Of a stretch of DNA of 64,000 bases, positions 21,536 to 32,079 are shown piece after piece. A model generated the notes under the pieces. The model made no database searches, was not told where the DNA came from, and saw nothing but the letters and a program-made list of their open reading frames with translations. This DNA is from Athripsodes cinereus. Taxonomy: Eukaryota; Arthropoda; Insecta; Trichoptera; Leptoceridae. A program made the translations under genes and the position numbers. The stretch spans positions 28,984,948-29,048,947 of the forward strand of contig OX388314.1 of assembly GCA_947579605.1 (NCBI GenBank). The letters are read 5' to 3'. Numbering within the stretch: the stretch's first letter is position 1; every line of letters begins with the position of its first letter.

Positions 21536-22568
21536 CCCTCTGCAACTGAGGTGGCTTTTTAGTCATTATTCTGCTGAGGAGTGGTCTGACAGACACTCAT
21601 TTTAAGTTCCATTATTGCCATTATTTAAAAAGTTTTGATTATTTTTTTAGTTTTTTGTGAGTATTTGACATGTATGCTGACACCATTTGAAAAAATATGA
21701 TTTAAAATAAACAGATATTAGAAATTACAAGAAATTTATTAATGCTAATAAAAAATCACCATTTTTTAAAGAACAATTTATAAAAATTAATAAAATGAAA
21801 AAAACGTATAAAATTAAAAAAAATAAGTAGAAATTTGTTTTCTGTTAACTTTTGTTAAAATGTAAAAAAATAATAAAAGAAATCCTTAGAGCGGTTTCTC
21901 TAAAAATCGGCTTCAAAGTGCGTCCTCTCAGTCCTGGCAAATTTGTGCCGAGCATTGTTTGCAGACATGTTTTTTGCATGCATAACGAGTAAATTTTGTC
22001 TTCCTTTCAATTAAATCGCACTCTTTAATCTTTCTTTTCAATTCACTCGTAAAAATTCTGCACAATATTCTTTCACACGATGTCCCAGATTCGTTTTGTT
22101 CAGGGGCAGTTGGCAAATCTCGTCCTAAGACATGATTGCGCAATTCTCTTAGCAATTTTTCATTATACACCCGCTGTGTCATAATAGAAAGAACAAGTTC
22201 CCTAGCAAGGCTTCAAATGAAATCTGCTCTCTATTTATTGAAAAAAAAAAATTTTATTGAAGTGATTTTAGGTAGACTCTATGAATTTACTGAGGTGATG
22301 TATGTGAGACACTATGAAAATATTATTATTTTACTGACGTTAGGTCTAATAGACCCATCATTTATTACTGACGTTAGGTCTGACAGACACCCATCAGCTA
22401 TAGATCCACACATGCAATCTCGACGGTCGTCGTTACTGTACTGATGATTAAAGGAACAGAAATTAGGAAGCTACTGAGAAAAACGGAAAGATAGGACTCA
22501 AAATGGCAACGTTGTTACAAAAAAAAGATTTCGTGGTGTCTGACAGACCTCACGTCAGTTGCAGAGGG
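21536..22568 (-). mobile_element. deleted piggyBac-like transposon
   Basis: The element starts CCCTCTGCAACTGA and ends with its reverse complement TCAGTTGCAGAGGG. It is flanked by TTAA at 21532-21535 and 22569-22572, the exact target used by piggyBac transposases. The motif GTCTGACAGAC recurs near both ends and internally (about 22377), as subterminal repeats. At 1033 bp it is too short for a full transposase gene. Only the C-terminal coding part remains, on the minus strand. It could still be moved by a related transposase. Confidence 0.85.
21928..22182 (-). pseudogene. piggyBac-like transposase C-terminal cysteine-rich fragment
   Basis: The 84-residue frame begins MTQRVYNEKLLRELR and ends in a cluster of cysteines and a histidine: YACKKHVCKQCSAQICQD. 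A C-terminal Cys-rich zinc-binding domain that contacts the transposon ends is typical of piggyBac transposases. The frame is open about 15 codons further upstream to a TGA. The RNase H-like catalytic domain is absent. I infer the family from the TTAA-flanked ends together with the cysteine pattern. Confidence 0.65.
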
Positions 22569-22572
22569 TTAA

Positions 22573-22912
22573 CATCGGTTTAAGGTTTAAAGCATAGATT
22601 TATTTAATATTGAGATGAGAGTTGACGTGTAAAAGAAGGATGAGGTAGTACATGAGTTCAGTTAAGTAGAACACGAGATAGTTCTCTTACTCCTCTCTAT
22701 CACGTAAAGTCTCTCCCAGAAACCCCAGAAACATACCCAAGTCACACGTGATACTGAGGTTCTTATGTCTATGTAATGTATTAATATAATTGAATTTGTC
22801 TAACTCCGCAGGTGTGCATAGTATAATTTCATGAGAAAATGTCTTTCAAAATTTTCATTTCAGAGGTTTATTTCAAGTTTAAATGGAAAATTGATTTGTT
22901 TTTTAATGCGAT
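22573..22912. other. unassigned stretch
   Basis: No feature recognised between the piggyBac-like element and the LINE copy. Confidence 0.4.
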
Positions 22913-22925
22913 AATGCATAGTTTA

Positions 22926-23450
22926 GTTCAACAACATGAACAAAGTTTGGAAGGCGTCTGGACTCAGCATCAGGACAAAATGTCGCTTGTTCAATGCGTG
23001 CATCATCCCAATCCTTCTATATGGCTGCGAGTCTTGGCACTTAACCAAGGCTCAAGAGCGGAAGATACTAAGCTTTGAAAACAAGTGTCTTAGAAGGATT
23101 TTGGATGTCAGATGGTATGAACATGTTACAAATGATGCTGTGCGCCGGCGCACCCAGCAGAGACCTGTAATCTCCGTAATACAAGAGAGACGATGGTCCT
23201 GGCTGGAACATGTTTTGAGAATGCCCAATGATAGTTGGCCAAAAAGAGCACTGTTCTTCCGTCCACAGGGGTTCCGTAGGCCCGGGCGTCCCTCTTTCAC
23301 AATACACCGTTCCTATGACAACGATATCAGAGCGCAAGGAATGTCGTGGGAAGAGGTGACGCAATTGGCACAGAGACGCTCTGAATGGAGGAGGCTGGTT
23401 TCTGCCCTGTGCTCCCGAGAGGAGCGTTGAGGGCGATGATGATGATGATG
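22926..23450 (+). pseudogene. 5'-truncated copy of LINE family A
   Basis: From NNMNKVWKASGLSIRTK to EWRRLVSALCSREER and the (GAT)n tail this is nearly identical to 16696-17216. The only protein changes seen are single residues such as SWLEHV for SWLGHV. The 164-residue frame (22936-23430) is uninterrupted but lacks endonuclease and polymerase. Flanks AATGCATAGTTTA (22913-22925) and AATGCTTAGTTTA (23451-23463) match at 12 of 13 positions and are probably the target duplication. Confidence 0.9.
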
Positions 23451-23463
23451 AATGCTTAGTTTA

Positions 23464-24090
23464 TTTGATTTCACTTTTTTGTATTTTAATTTCAAGAGAA
23501 AGAAACACCGGAAGTTCAGTGAATAAAAGATATACTTTAAGAATTAGAATAATCAATTAAAAATATAGCATTAAGTGGTAATAAAAAATTGATTGCGCTT
23601 TTGTGGTTTTTCCTACAAAACGGCAAACAAAATGTCCTTTTTGTGTTTTTTAAAGCAAAATCTATTAATTCTGCATTAAAATTATTGGAATATGTTTGTT
23701 GTATTTAGTTGAATGAAACTTGAACAAAATTGGAGTAAAAAAGTTTGTACAAGCTCGTATCTATTATAATTTTTAACTAATCTACTCGTTACTCAACAAA
23801 GAGATTTAATTAAAAATGAAATAAGCTTAAAGTTTAATCAAATGCTTTTGTGAAATTCAAATACGTAGGTACAACACAATATTTTAAGAATTAGTTAACA
23901 TCAAAAATAATCATTTTTATATGTGGCTTCTAAATTATTGTAAAAATAACTATAATTATAGTACTTATTATCTAAATAATTGACTGCGAAAAAAAATATG
24001 AAATAAACGAACAAGTTAAACATTGTTAAATTGGATTCATTCGGTGTTAACTGTTTAAAAAATAAGAACTGTTTCACAAAATATAATCCC
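23464..24090. other. AT-rich stretch without recognised genes
   Basis: No element or conserved coding recognised. The 73-residue frame at 23901-24122 overlaps the head of the following SINE and is not a gene. Confidence 0.45.
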
Positions 24091-24340
24091 GTGGAGCACC
24101 CGGTAAAGAATTGGTCTCCCACTCTTCTGCGTAAGTTTTCGAGTGTCCTGTAAAAGGCAGGTGTTCGAAAAAATTAAGACATTTTTCATCTTAAATTAAG
24201 TGATGAGGTATGCTACCCATCCTGAATGTCTTGATTTTATATTGGCACAAAGAGGACAGTTTGCATGTTTCTTACATGCAGCTGATCTGCTGGCTACCCC
24301 ACTTGTGGGATATGCCGTGATGGTATAGTATAGTATAGTA
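24091..24340 (+). repeat. SINE family S, best-preserved copy
   Basis: This copy shows the whole unit in sense direction. The head is gtggagcacccggtaaag and ttggtctcccactctt, and the middle is tttcgagtgtcctgtaaaa, gatgaggtatgctacccat and cacaaagaggacagtttgca. The 3' end is gctaccccacttgtgggata and gccgtgatgg followed by a (TATAG)n tail. The last 35-40 bases and the tail resemble the 3' end of LINE family C. No clear pol III boxes are seen, so its transcription start class is unknown. Confidence 0.75.
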
Positions 24341-24559
24341 CTGTTTTTTGTACCACAAACGTAATCTACAGAAAACAGTAATTAAAAATTTAAAAATTAA
24401 AGCTCTTTAATCCATCTGCCATAAAATTGTGGATCTTTATTCTATAATTCAAAAAATTATCCTATTTTTATCCTATAATATAGAATAAAATTTTGTGTTT
24501 TTAATTGAATCGTTAAATATGTTTTGTGCTCGGAGTTATAATTATTGCGACATTTATAA

Positions 24560-24586
24560 TAATAATAATAATAATAATAAAGCTTT
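24560..24586. repeat. (AAT)n microsatellite
   Basis: Nine or so AAT units follow atttat and lead into aagctttattgacag. The microsatellite may be the tail of the adjoining repeat read on the minus strand. Confidence 0.8.
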
Positions 24587-25110
24587 ATTGACAGAACATA
24601 ATACAAAGTTTGTACAAGAAACACATAATAAATAGAAAACAGTGCTCTGTCAAATGGCGGACTTGTTGCAGAGCAACATCTTCCAGTCAACCACTCGAAA
24701 GAAGAAAAAACTACAAAAAAGAATAAATATTCAAATTAAAAATAAAGATATATACAAGAAAATACATACATATATAAAATATAAAAAGATATAAGAATAA
24801 ATAGTAAATTAAGTAAATTAATTACGATGTCTGTGCAAAAAGAGAGGGAAAGGGGAAAGGGAAGGAATCCTACCTTAATCGACCAAAGACAAAGAAGGAA
24901 AAAACCGAATAAGTGTCAACGCCGTGAAATTTTATTCTTGAAAACCAAAAATGATGAAGACGTGCGAACCTCCGAAGGGAGTTGGTTCCATAGCCTAGCT
25001 CCATGGACCGTAAATGAAGAAGTGAAAAAATCCGTATGGTGAGAGGGAATTGTAAGAAGACCATTGTTTGCTGACCTGAGTGGCAGACCATGTGAGGATG
25101 CTAAAGAGTT
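24586..25110. repeat. dispersed repeat family R, copy 1
   Basis: Segments such as ggagttggttccatagccta and tgtgaggatgctaaagag match, with differences, 49444-49600 (gttgattccataacctagc, tgtgaatgcaggaaatga). The first part has catcttccagtcaaccac, similar to tcttccagccaaccc near 47537. There is no conserved protein. It is probably the 3' part of an unidentified retroelement. Confidence 0.45.
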
Positions 25111-25299
25111 ATGAAAGTTTCGATAAAAATGTTATTTTTAATTTTCCTTGTTTATTAAATGTGGGACATTGGACAAGATGTACGTATTTTTTTTGAAATT
25201 GAAAAATGTAACCTATAGTTCTCCTTTTAATGATCTATTCAGAAGTTTATGTAAATAACGAGTTATTACTACGCAAAAAAATACCAATATTATAAATGT

Positions 25300-25765
25300 A
25301 ATTAGTAGACATGGTTAAAGAAGGATGAAAGTGGCATCAATGCAGTGGAAATGAGAGCGTTGAGAAGGATGTGTGGTAAAAGTCTGAGAGATCGTGTGCG
25401 TAACAGTGATATACGAAAGGAATGTGGAATGAAAGTTGGTATAATAACAAAGATGAATGTAAATAAGTTAAGATGGTATGGGCACGTCAGCACATGGAAA
25501 GAATGAATGAGGACAGAATGACTAAGAAGATATATTTGGCTGAGAGGAATGGTGCTCGGAGACGTGGACAACCGAGGATTAAATGGTAAGATCATTTAAA
25601 TCAAATCCTACAGGACGGTCACGTGTTGAGCACATTGAACAGGAGAGCATGCATGAGGAATTGTATGACAGTGACGGAAGCGAAAGATGTATGCAAAGAT
25701 AGAAGGAAGTGGCGCTCGATCCTTTCTGCCTACCCAGCGAGGAACCGGCGTGATGGTATGTATGT
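25300..25765 (+). pseudogene. LINE family C, longest C-terminal copy, frameshifted
   Basis: It encodes MRALRRMCGKSLRDRVRN, IRKECGMKVG, KLRWYGHV, then after a frameshift HMERMNEDRMTKKIYLAERN, a stop at W*DH, NQILQDGHVLS, NRRACMRNCMTV and WRSILSAYP. The order matches the end of apurinic-endonuclease-type LINE proteins and extends the other family C copies upstream. A one-base deletion after GHV and a TAA at about 25588 disable it. The 3' end is gcgtgatggtatgtatgta. Confidence 0.75.
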
Positions 25766-26099
25766 ATGTATTAAAATATGCTTTCTAGATTTCAATTTCA
25801 GTGTTGAGAAGGAAAATCTATAGGTACACTTCAGCGTAAGTTTTTGGCATTCATTCCTCTGTGTCTACTTCAAAATGCCAAATTATTTTACAGAGTATAT
25901 CGATTCGTATTAATTCACAAAAATACTATTTTGCGTCACTGGTTTCATAATTTCAAAATAAAATCGTAAGCACGAAATGTTCACAAACATCATTCATTAT
26001 CAAAGATTTGGAAGGATTAACGACAAAGAGGTTGCATACTATCAGGCGCAAAAAATATAAATATCTTCAGTAGGTACATAAATACTATCTATACTATAC

Positions 26100-26410
26100 T
26101 ACTATACTACTATACTATACCCTCACGCCGTATCCCAAGTGGGGTAGGCAGAGAGAACGGAACGCCAAACAGATCTATCTTTAAACACTTCCTTCGCTTC
26201 CTCCACATTCATACAGTTTCTCATACACGCACGTCGATTCCTCTTACTCAACACGCGGCCGTCCTTGAGAATTTGATCCACGTGATCCAGCCACGTGGTT
26301 CTCGGACGCCCGCGCTTCCTCACACCCTTTCTTTCAGACAAGTATATCCTCTTTGTCATTCTTACTTCGCCTTCGTTCATTCGTTCAGCATGTCCAAACC
26401 ACCGTATAAT
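26100..26410 (-). pseudogene. 5'-truncated LINE family C copy, open C-terminal frame
   Basis: The minus-strand frame (26123-26380, open to about 26410) reads RWFGHAERMNEGE, MTKRIYLSERKG, GRPRTTWLDHVDQILKDG, KRNRRACMRNCMNVEEA and WRSVLSAYPTWDTA before a stop. Just after it comes ggcgtgagggtatagtatag, the LINE tail, at 26100-26130. It is almost identical in protein to 40290-40490, so both are recent copies of one source. Only about 95 terminal residues of the polymerase protein remain. Confidence 0.85.
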
Positions 26411-26899
26411 ACATAAATGTTGGTAGTAGATACATATAGTATATTATGTAAGCATAGAGGTTCATACATAGGGCATGAGTATCGTTACGTTGAAAAACGC
26501 TATTTGGATATAATATACAACTGCAATGTTGGCAGTGTACCAAATATCTCTACTCTCCATCTAAATTAAGCTTTGTATTGATCCGTTGCAATTTTAAAGT
26601 AAATAGTACCTACATAGCTACATACATGGAGATATGATATTACGAACTATTTATACCTACATATTACATATAATGTAAACAATGGATTATTTGTCGTTAT
26701 ATTGCGATATGTTACAATAGGCGAAGAATGTGTGTTTTATCTACTGAACAATGAAAACACACTGGAGTGGATGAGTCTGAGGTCTTTCTGAGGTATAATT
26801 GGGTGTATATTCAATTTGCTATTTGGTTTCATTAGTAATTTGCATCAGTTATTGCTGTTCAGTCACTTTATCACTTAAAAGATGAATAATGCAAGTATT

Positions 26900-27078
26900 G
26901 AGATAAAAATACAGAAATACCATGTAAATTCAACACGAGAAACAACCATATTACAAGGCCTAGAAAAAACAATGTCACCTTTTTTGGTAGTGCTCCGGAC
27001 GAGACTTGAACACGTAATCCATCTTGTCGCGAGATAATACGTTTTGTCTAATTAATCTACCGGACGGCTTGGAAGTAT
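26900..27078 (-). repeat. tRNA-derived SINE T1, minus-strand copy
   Basis: On the minus strand: ccggtagattaattagac (A-box region), tctcgcgacaagatgga, gtgttcaagtctcgtcc (B-box region), then actaccaaaaaaggtgacat and tttttctaggccttgtaat. The order and text match the copy at 27175-27350. The two copies face each other across about 95 bases. Confidence 0.75.
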
Positions 27079-27174
27079 CCAGCATGCGATACCCGTGCTA
27101 GGTATCCCAGAACAATACCTCCTCATGAAGCTGTCACTGTGGTTTATAAGAGAGAATATCAGAGCCTCTGGCAA

Positions 27175-27350
27175 GACGCCCGGTAGCTTAATTGGACAAA
27201 GCATATCTCGCGACAAGATGGATTGCGGGTTCAAGTCCCGTCCGGGGCACTACCAAATGAGGTGTCATTGTCTTCTCTAAGCCTTATACGATAGTTTCAT
27301 GTGTTAAATTTAACAATAGTTAATTGTAAAAATAACATCGATAAACACAG
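27175..27350 (+). repeat. tRNA-derived SINE T1, best copy
   Basis: The head reads GCCCGGTAGCTTAATTGGAC (A box) with GCGGGTTCAAGTCCCG (B box and T arm). The acceptor strands GCCCGGT/CCGGGGC pair at five of seven positions. The anticodon arm is TATCT/AGATG around CGCGACA, which lacks the usual U33, so it is unlikely to be a working tRNA. A tRNA-unrelated body follows: actaccaaatgaggtgtcat, tcttctctaagccttat, gtgttaaatttaacaatag. The pol III boxes would drive SINE RNA. Confidence 0.8.
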
Positions 27351-28436
27351 AAATACCATATTTTGAAAAAGCTATGTTGTCTCCAATTATCATTATCTTA
27401 TATCTATTGGTGCAAGAGAAATACCACATGCGTCGTTTTAACGTCTTTATTTTAAGTACGTAAGTTTATCGCTTTCGGCAACAGCGCCGTCTGCGCATGA
27501 ATATTGTATGTTTTATGTTTATAACATTACATAGTGTGCAAAAATCAAGAAACTCGAGTCACCGAAAATCGAGTTTTTACTTAAAATTGAGTTTGTCGGA
27601 AGCATTGAGGTAAAGTGTTTTAGCCTTGTGCACAAGAGGTGTCACAGTTTCTCTCTCCTTTTACAACACTAGTTTTTAGCATACTGTGAAAGGTAAATTA
27701 AGTTGTATTTAATTTTATCATAATACATCTAAAAAAAACGTACAAAGGTATATTAGTTTGAGACTTTTTAATATTTAAAACAAATCAATTTTCACAATAA
27801 CTAAAATAAAGTTTGTGAACAGCGGCATATCTCAAAACTGTAATCTACAAAGAAATGTATCTTAAAAGTGTCACTTTTGCTGCACAGGGTGTTTCAAATG
27901 ATATTTTTTAATTTGAAATCATTTTCAAACAGCACAAAAATAATTTCAATATAAAGAAGACATATCAATATCTATTTTGTAAAAGTAAAAATCCGGTATA
28001 GATAGATAAATAAAATTATACGAGTGATGTAAATGTAATTGAATATAAAAATAAAAATAGCTTTCTATTTTAAGTAGGTACCTATTCTGTAATAGGCTTT
28101 ATCTTAAGCCACATTGGATTCTTGATGTAAGAAGAAAAATGGGAGAAGGGTTATTCAGTCTATATGTCTAGATTACATCGTAAGAAACCCTTTTGAGAAG
28201 CATCATTTTTTTCATAAAACGGGTAATCCTAAATACACAATATCATAAGCCTATTCTTGAAACATTTTACAAGAGTCGTAAATTGTAGAGAAATTGGTAG
28301 TCATATTGCCGGATATCGTATATTTAGCGAAGTTCAATGCCGGATAGTAGAATATCCAGCTATTACCATGGCTTTTTAATATTATACTCTTTTTGTTTTA
28401 TTTTTGTAGAAAATATTGACTCGTCTCTAGATGAGA
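27351..28436. other. AT-rich stretch without recognised features
   Basis: No conserved coding, repeat or RNA recognised. Confidence 0.45.
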
Positions 28437-28520
28437 CATTTTCAATACTAGTATAATTTTAGTATAAATAGTTTAGTCTAAATACATTTTCAATACTAGT
28501 ATAATTTTAGTTTAGTCTAA
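28437..28520. repeat. local duplication before a LINE insertion
   Basis: CATTTTCAATACTAGTATAA and the bases that follow occur at 28437-28462 and again at 28485-28510. TTTAGTCTAAA also occurs twice (28472-28482, 28509-28519). The second set abuts the LINE start and looks like filler copied from the flank. Confidence 0.6.
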
Positions 28521-29392
28521 ACGTGACATGGGAGGGAAAGAAACTGGAAAATTGCGAAAACCCTAAGTACCTTGGTATAGTGTTAGATAGAACACTCTCA
28601 TTTAAGCAACATTGTCTAAACACCAAGGGGAAAATTTGTGCTCGGAACAATATTCTCCGAAAGCTAGTCGGAACAAAGTGGGGTGCACAACCATCTGTCC
28701 TTAGAACTTCAGGACTTGCACTCTGCTACTCGGCAGCTGAGTATGCGGCCCCAGTTTGGTTTCAATCTTGTCATACTAGAAACGTAGATGTTGCTTTGAA
28801 CGAAACTAACAGACTCATAACTGGATGCCTTAGACCTACTCCTGTGGAAAAAAACCAATTACTAACTGGGATAGCACCACCACATATACGAAGAGTGGTA
28901 GCCTCTGAGGAGGAAAAAAGGAGACAGCAAGATGACCCTCGACATCCGCTATATGGCCACATCCCCCCGCCCTCAAGGCTCAAGTCTAGAAACAGCTTCC
29001 TCAGGAACCCAACGGTATCAACCTCAACCAGCAAAGGGAGAAGAGTTGAGTTGTGGAAAGAACACTTGGGAAATGAAAATCTACCCAAACCAACAGAGGA
29101 ACTTCCAACAGGTCACCAACTACCATATGCAACCTGGAAATCCCTGAACAGACTGAGGACAGGCGTAGGAAGATGCAGGGTGAACCTGGACAGATGGGGA
29201 ATGCTGGAGGCCGGCCAGGATGTGAAGTGCGACTATGGGGAAACCCAGAACATGACACACCTGCTGAATTGCCCGCTTATGGGAGGGGGGTGCTCTGAGG
29301 AAGATCTATGGCGAGCTAATGACAATGCCATTTTGGCTGCGAACTACTGGAGGGACAGAGTATAGATGATTGTGGACACGGAAAGTAAGTAA
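28521..29392 (+). pseudogene. 5'-truncated Jockey/CR1-like LINE, C-terminal ORF2
   Basis: The 280-residue frame (28523-29365) begins within the reverse transcriptase C-terminal region: PKYLGIVLDRTLSFKQHC, NNILRKLVGTKWGAQPSVLR, ALCYSAAEYAAPVWF, ITGCLRPTPVEK, IAPPHIRR, then SRLKSRNSFL. The C-terminal zinc-ribbon-like part reads KCDYGETQNMTHLLNCPLM. A Tyr stands where relatives usually have the second Cys of C-x-C-G, so the copy may be damaged there. It ends in a (GTAA)n tail. GTATAAATAGTT at 29393-29404 also occurs at 28462-28473 and may be the target duplication. The polymerase palm is missing. Confidence 0.85.
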
Positions 29393-29404
29393 GTATAAAT
29401 AGTT

Positions 29405-30940
29405 CAATACTAGCAATAAAAGTATTGAAATGTTTGAAAACATAGAAGAAACTTTTTAATGTCATTTTGAGCAAGTTATTCTATGTAGGTATAAGGGTGT
29501 TTTTTAATAAATAAATTAATAAATAATATTTCTTTATTGAAATAGCCTTGTTCATTTTAATACAACGGTCTGCCTTCCACACTAGCCGTAGGGTTGTGTT
29601 GTGGTAGAAAAACCAATTTAATAATAACAAAATATTTTTGTGTGATGGCCATTCGTTTTTAATTTATAATATTTTTTTGGACATCATCAGATATATAACA
29701 AAATCAACAAAACCGTTTACTTAAAAAAGTGTGATGATATGCATTAGTGAGATTATCAGTTAATCGGCGATTTCTTCCTTCTAGCCAAGTCATATGAAAA
29801 CAAAACACATAACAAAAAACACAAAACTCACTTTACCAACCATACAATGATTAATAATAATAGAGGATTGAACTATTCTATGACGAAAATAGAGACTTTT
29901 TAAGCAACGAGTTCAACATACTGAGAATGATCAAGAACGAAAATCGGTGCTTTGTGTAAGAATTGCCAGCAGAAGCTCGTAGTTGGAACGCAGTTGTACG
30001 CCATGGGCTGCTAAACCGAGATTCACCACATCGCCATAATTTATCAACCTAGTTTAAAGGAATTCCAGGATTTGGTATTCAACCAGATGGTAAAACTTGT
30101 CCGATTCGACCGAATAGTTACCGAATATTCGATGCATCTCTAGTTCTAAGTATTACATGAGAAGTTTAATGATATACAAAACAAGGAAGGTAGAATGGGA
30201 TTAGGAAGATGGTTGATCCAAGAGTTAGGATATAAATTGGTGGATTAGGAATTAGAGAAGGGGGGAATGGAAAGCAGCAGTGAGGATAATAATATATCTA
30301 ATGAGAGTAATAAATCTAATTATATAATATAACAATATTAATAACACTATGATGGAGGGCAAAATGAGAATGCGTAGAAGCGTAGCATACTCGTATAACG
30401 CAACGTAGTACGTAGCTTCGTAGCAGCGTAGCTTTTATGACATTTTGTTAGTATTATTACGCTATAAATTCATCTTTCAGTTACAATACATGTTGATTAA
30501 TTTGTACCAATGCTTGTAATATAAGTGTTGGAAGAATTTCTGTTACGAGTGAATAATTGATACAGTGACTTATATAATGTAGAAACAGGGACATTTTGTG
30601 AAAAGTATCGAAAAAGGTGTTGTAGAGAATGTTGTTCACATGTTGTTCGTGTTCATATATACTAATTTTCGGTTAAATCTATTGTTTTTTTAATGTTTTA
30701 AGTTATCTAATTGAATTTTGTGATTCTGGATATTATTAATGAATAGAAAAGGGCTTAACTGATAGGAATAATAGTCAAATTTATCTTAATGACAAAGAGA
30801 AAAGTACTAATTTTAGATTTGTTGCCTGCTTCATGTAGCCATTAAAGGCTTTTCAGAGATTTCTTTTTAGTATAAGATAAGTTAAATTATTGTTGGAGAA
30901 TGACATTTCATAAATGGATATTTATTTAAAATGATATTAC
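29405..30940. other. AT-rich stretch with weak hammerhead-like relic
   Basis: No gene is recognised. On the minus strand around 29637-29695, CTGATGATGTCC is followed at a distance by GAATGGCCATC. This has the order core, stem, GAAN, 4-base palindrome, ATC seen in the motif at 18811-18889, but it is degenerate. A low-complexity run of cgtagcatac/cgtagc words lies at 30372-30437. Confidence 0.35.
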
Positions 30941-30944
30941 TATA

Positions 30945-31005
30945 ACCCCACGCCATGTCCCATTTGAGTTAGGCAGAGAGAATGACAGATCTATCTTTGA
31001 ACTTT
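30945..31005 (-). repeat. LINE family C 3'-end fragment
   Basis: The plus strand reads ctataaccccacgccatgtc, catttgagttaggcagagag, then acagatctatcttt. This is the reverse complement of the family C end seen at 26110-26190. Only the terminal 60 or so bases are present. Confidence 0.6.
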
Positions 31006-31540
31006 CTAACTATATAATTTATTATATTAGTGATTACATTAATGACAATTAATTAAATATGATTTGAAATTTAACTAGTTACTTTACAATAGTGATCTTA
31101 GTTTTGACGTGCGATTTTGTTTTCAATCTAAACTTCAAATTAGATCGTTAATACGAAATGATTATCCGATATTGAAATTTATCGAGTAATGAACGAAAGT
31201 GATTTAACGGAAAATAATGACAGTTACAAATAATAATAAGAGCAAATAATTTAAATCTCTTTTTGATCACCATCTGCTACAACTACGTGAGTCGGTTATT
31301 CGATAAATATCCGGTATCCGGTGTACCCGATTTAATAGACAATCAGAGATCCCGCGGTCTACGATAATATCTCCTCTCTGTCTTTCTGCATACAATATTA
31401 TTAAACCATAACGACGCCATCATCTACATGTACTATAGGCATTGGACTTACAGCTGCATACAGTAAATATCCATATTGGTGAAGCGCATCCTGTCACCGA
31501 TGATGAGATCCTAGTGAATGAGTTGGTATGTCAGTGTTCA

Positions 31541-31745
31541 ATGCATGTGTGTGCATGCGTGTGTGTGCTTGCGTGCGCGTAATGTGTGTGTGTATGTGTG
31601 TGTGCTTGCGCGTGCTGAAAGGGTGTGTGTGAGGGTGTGAGGGTGTGTGTGTGTTAGGGTGTGTGTGAGGGTGTGTGTTTGCGTGTATGTGTGTGTGAGG
31701 GTGCGTGTGTGTGTGTGTGTGTGTGCGTGTGTGTGAGAGTGAGAC
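31541..31745. repeat. GT-rich microsatellite
   Basis: About 200 bases of GTGTGT with interspersed gc, ca and ag units. It is an imperfect (GT)n tract that probably varies in length between individuals. Confidence 0.9.
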
Positions 31746-32079
31746 AGTGAATAAATGTATGTTTATATTTTCATCATGTTAACCCTCCTTTACACGAGAC
31801 TTGTCTCTATAAAGAGGATGTTTAGATTTAAGTTTTATCAAATAGTCTATGTATTGTCATGTCTCTATAATTGTTGTTAAATAAAATAAATAAAATAAAA
31901 ATAAATTGTTTTCTCCGTATCAATAAAAAAATAAGATGTTCATAATTCATTGCTGAATTGAAAATTTTAAATAGGTACTACATATATTCGTATTGATAAA
32001 TAATTATGAACATCGCCATATAAAACGGTTGAAATATTGCATGGGAGACCTATTCCTTGTCGATTAATCCGTGAGCACA

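Noticed and set aside
27175..27246. A functional tRNA gene
   Set aside because: Acceptor stem has two mismatches, the anticodon loop lacks U33, and at least three related copies carry the same tRNA-unrelated body. It is a SINE head.
31541..31745. Repeat array resembling CRISPR
   Set aside because: Simple GT microsatellite without spacers, in eukaryotic DNA.
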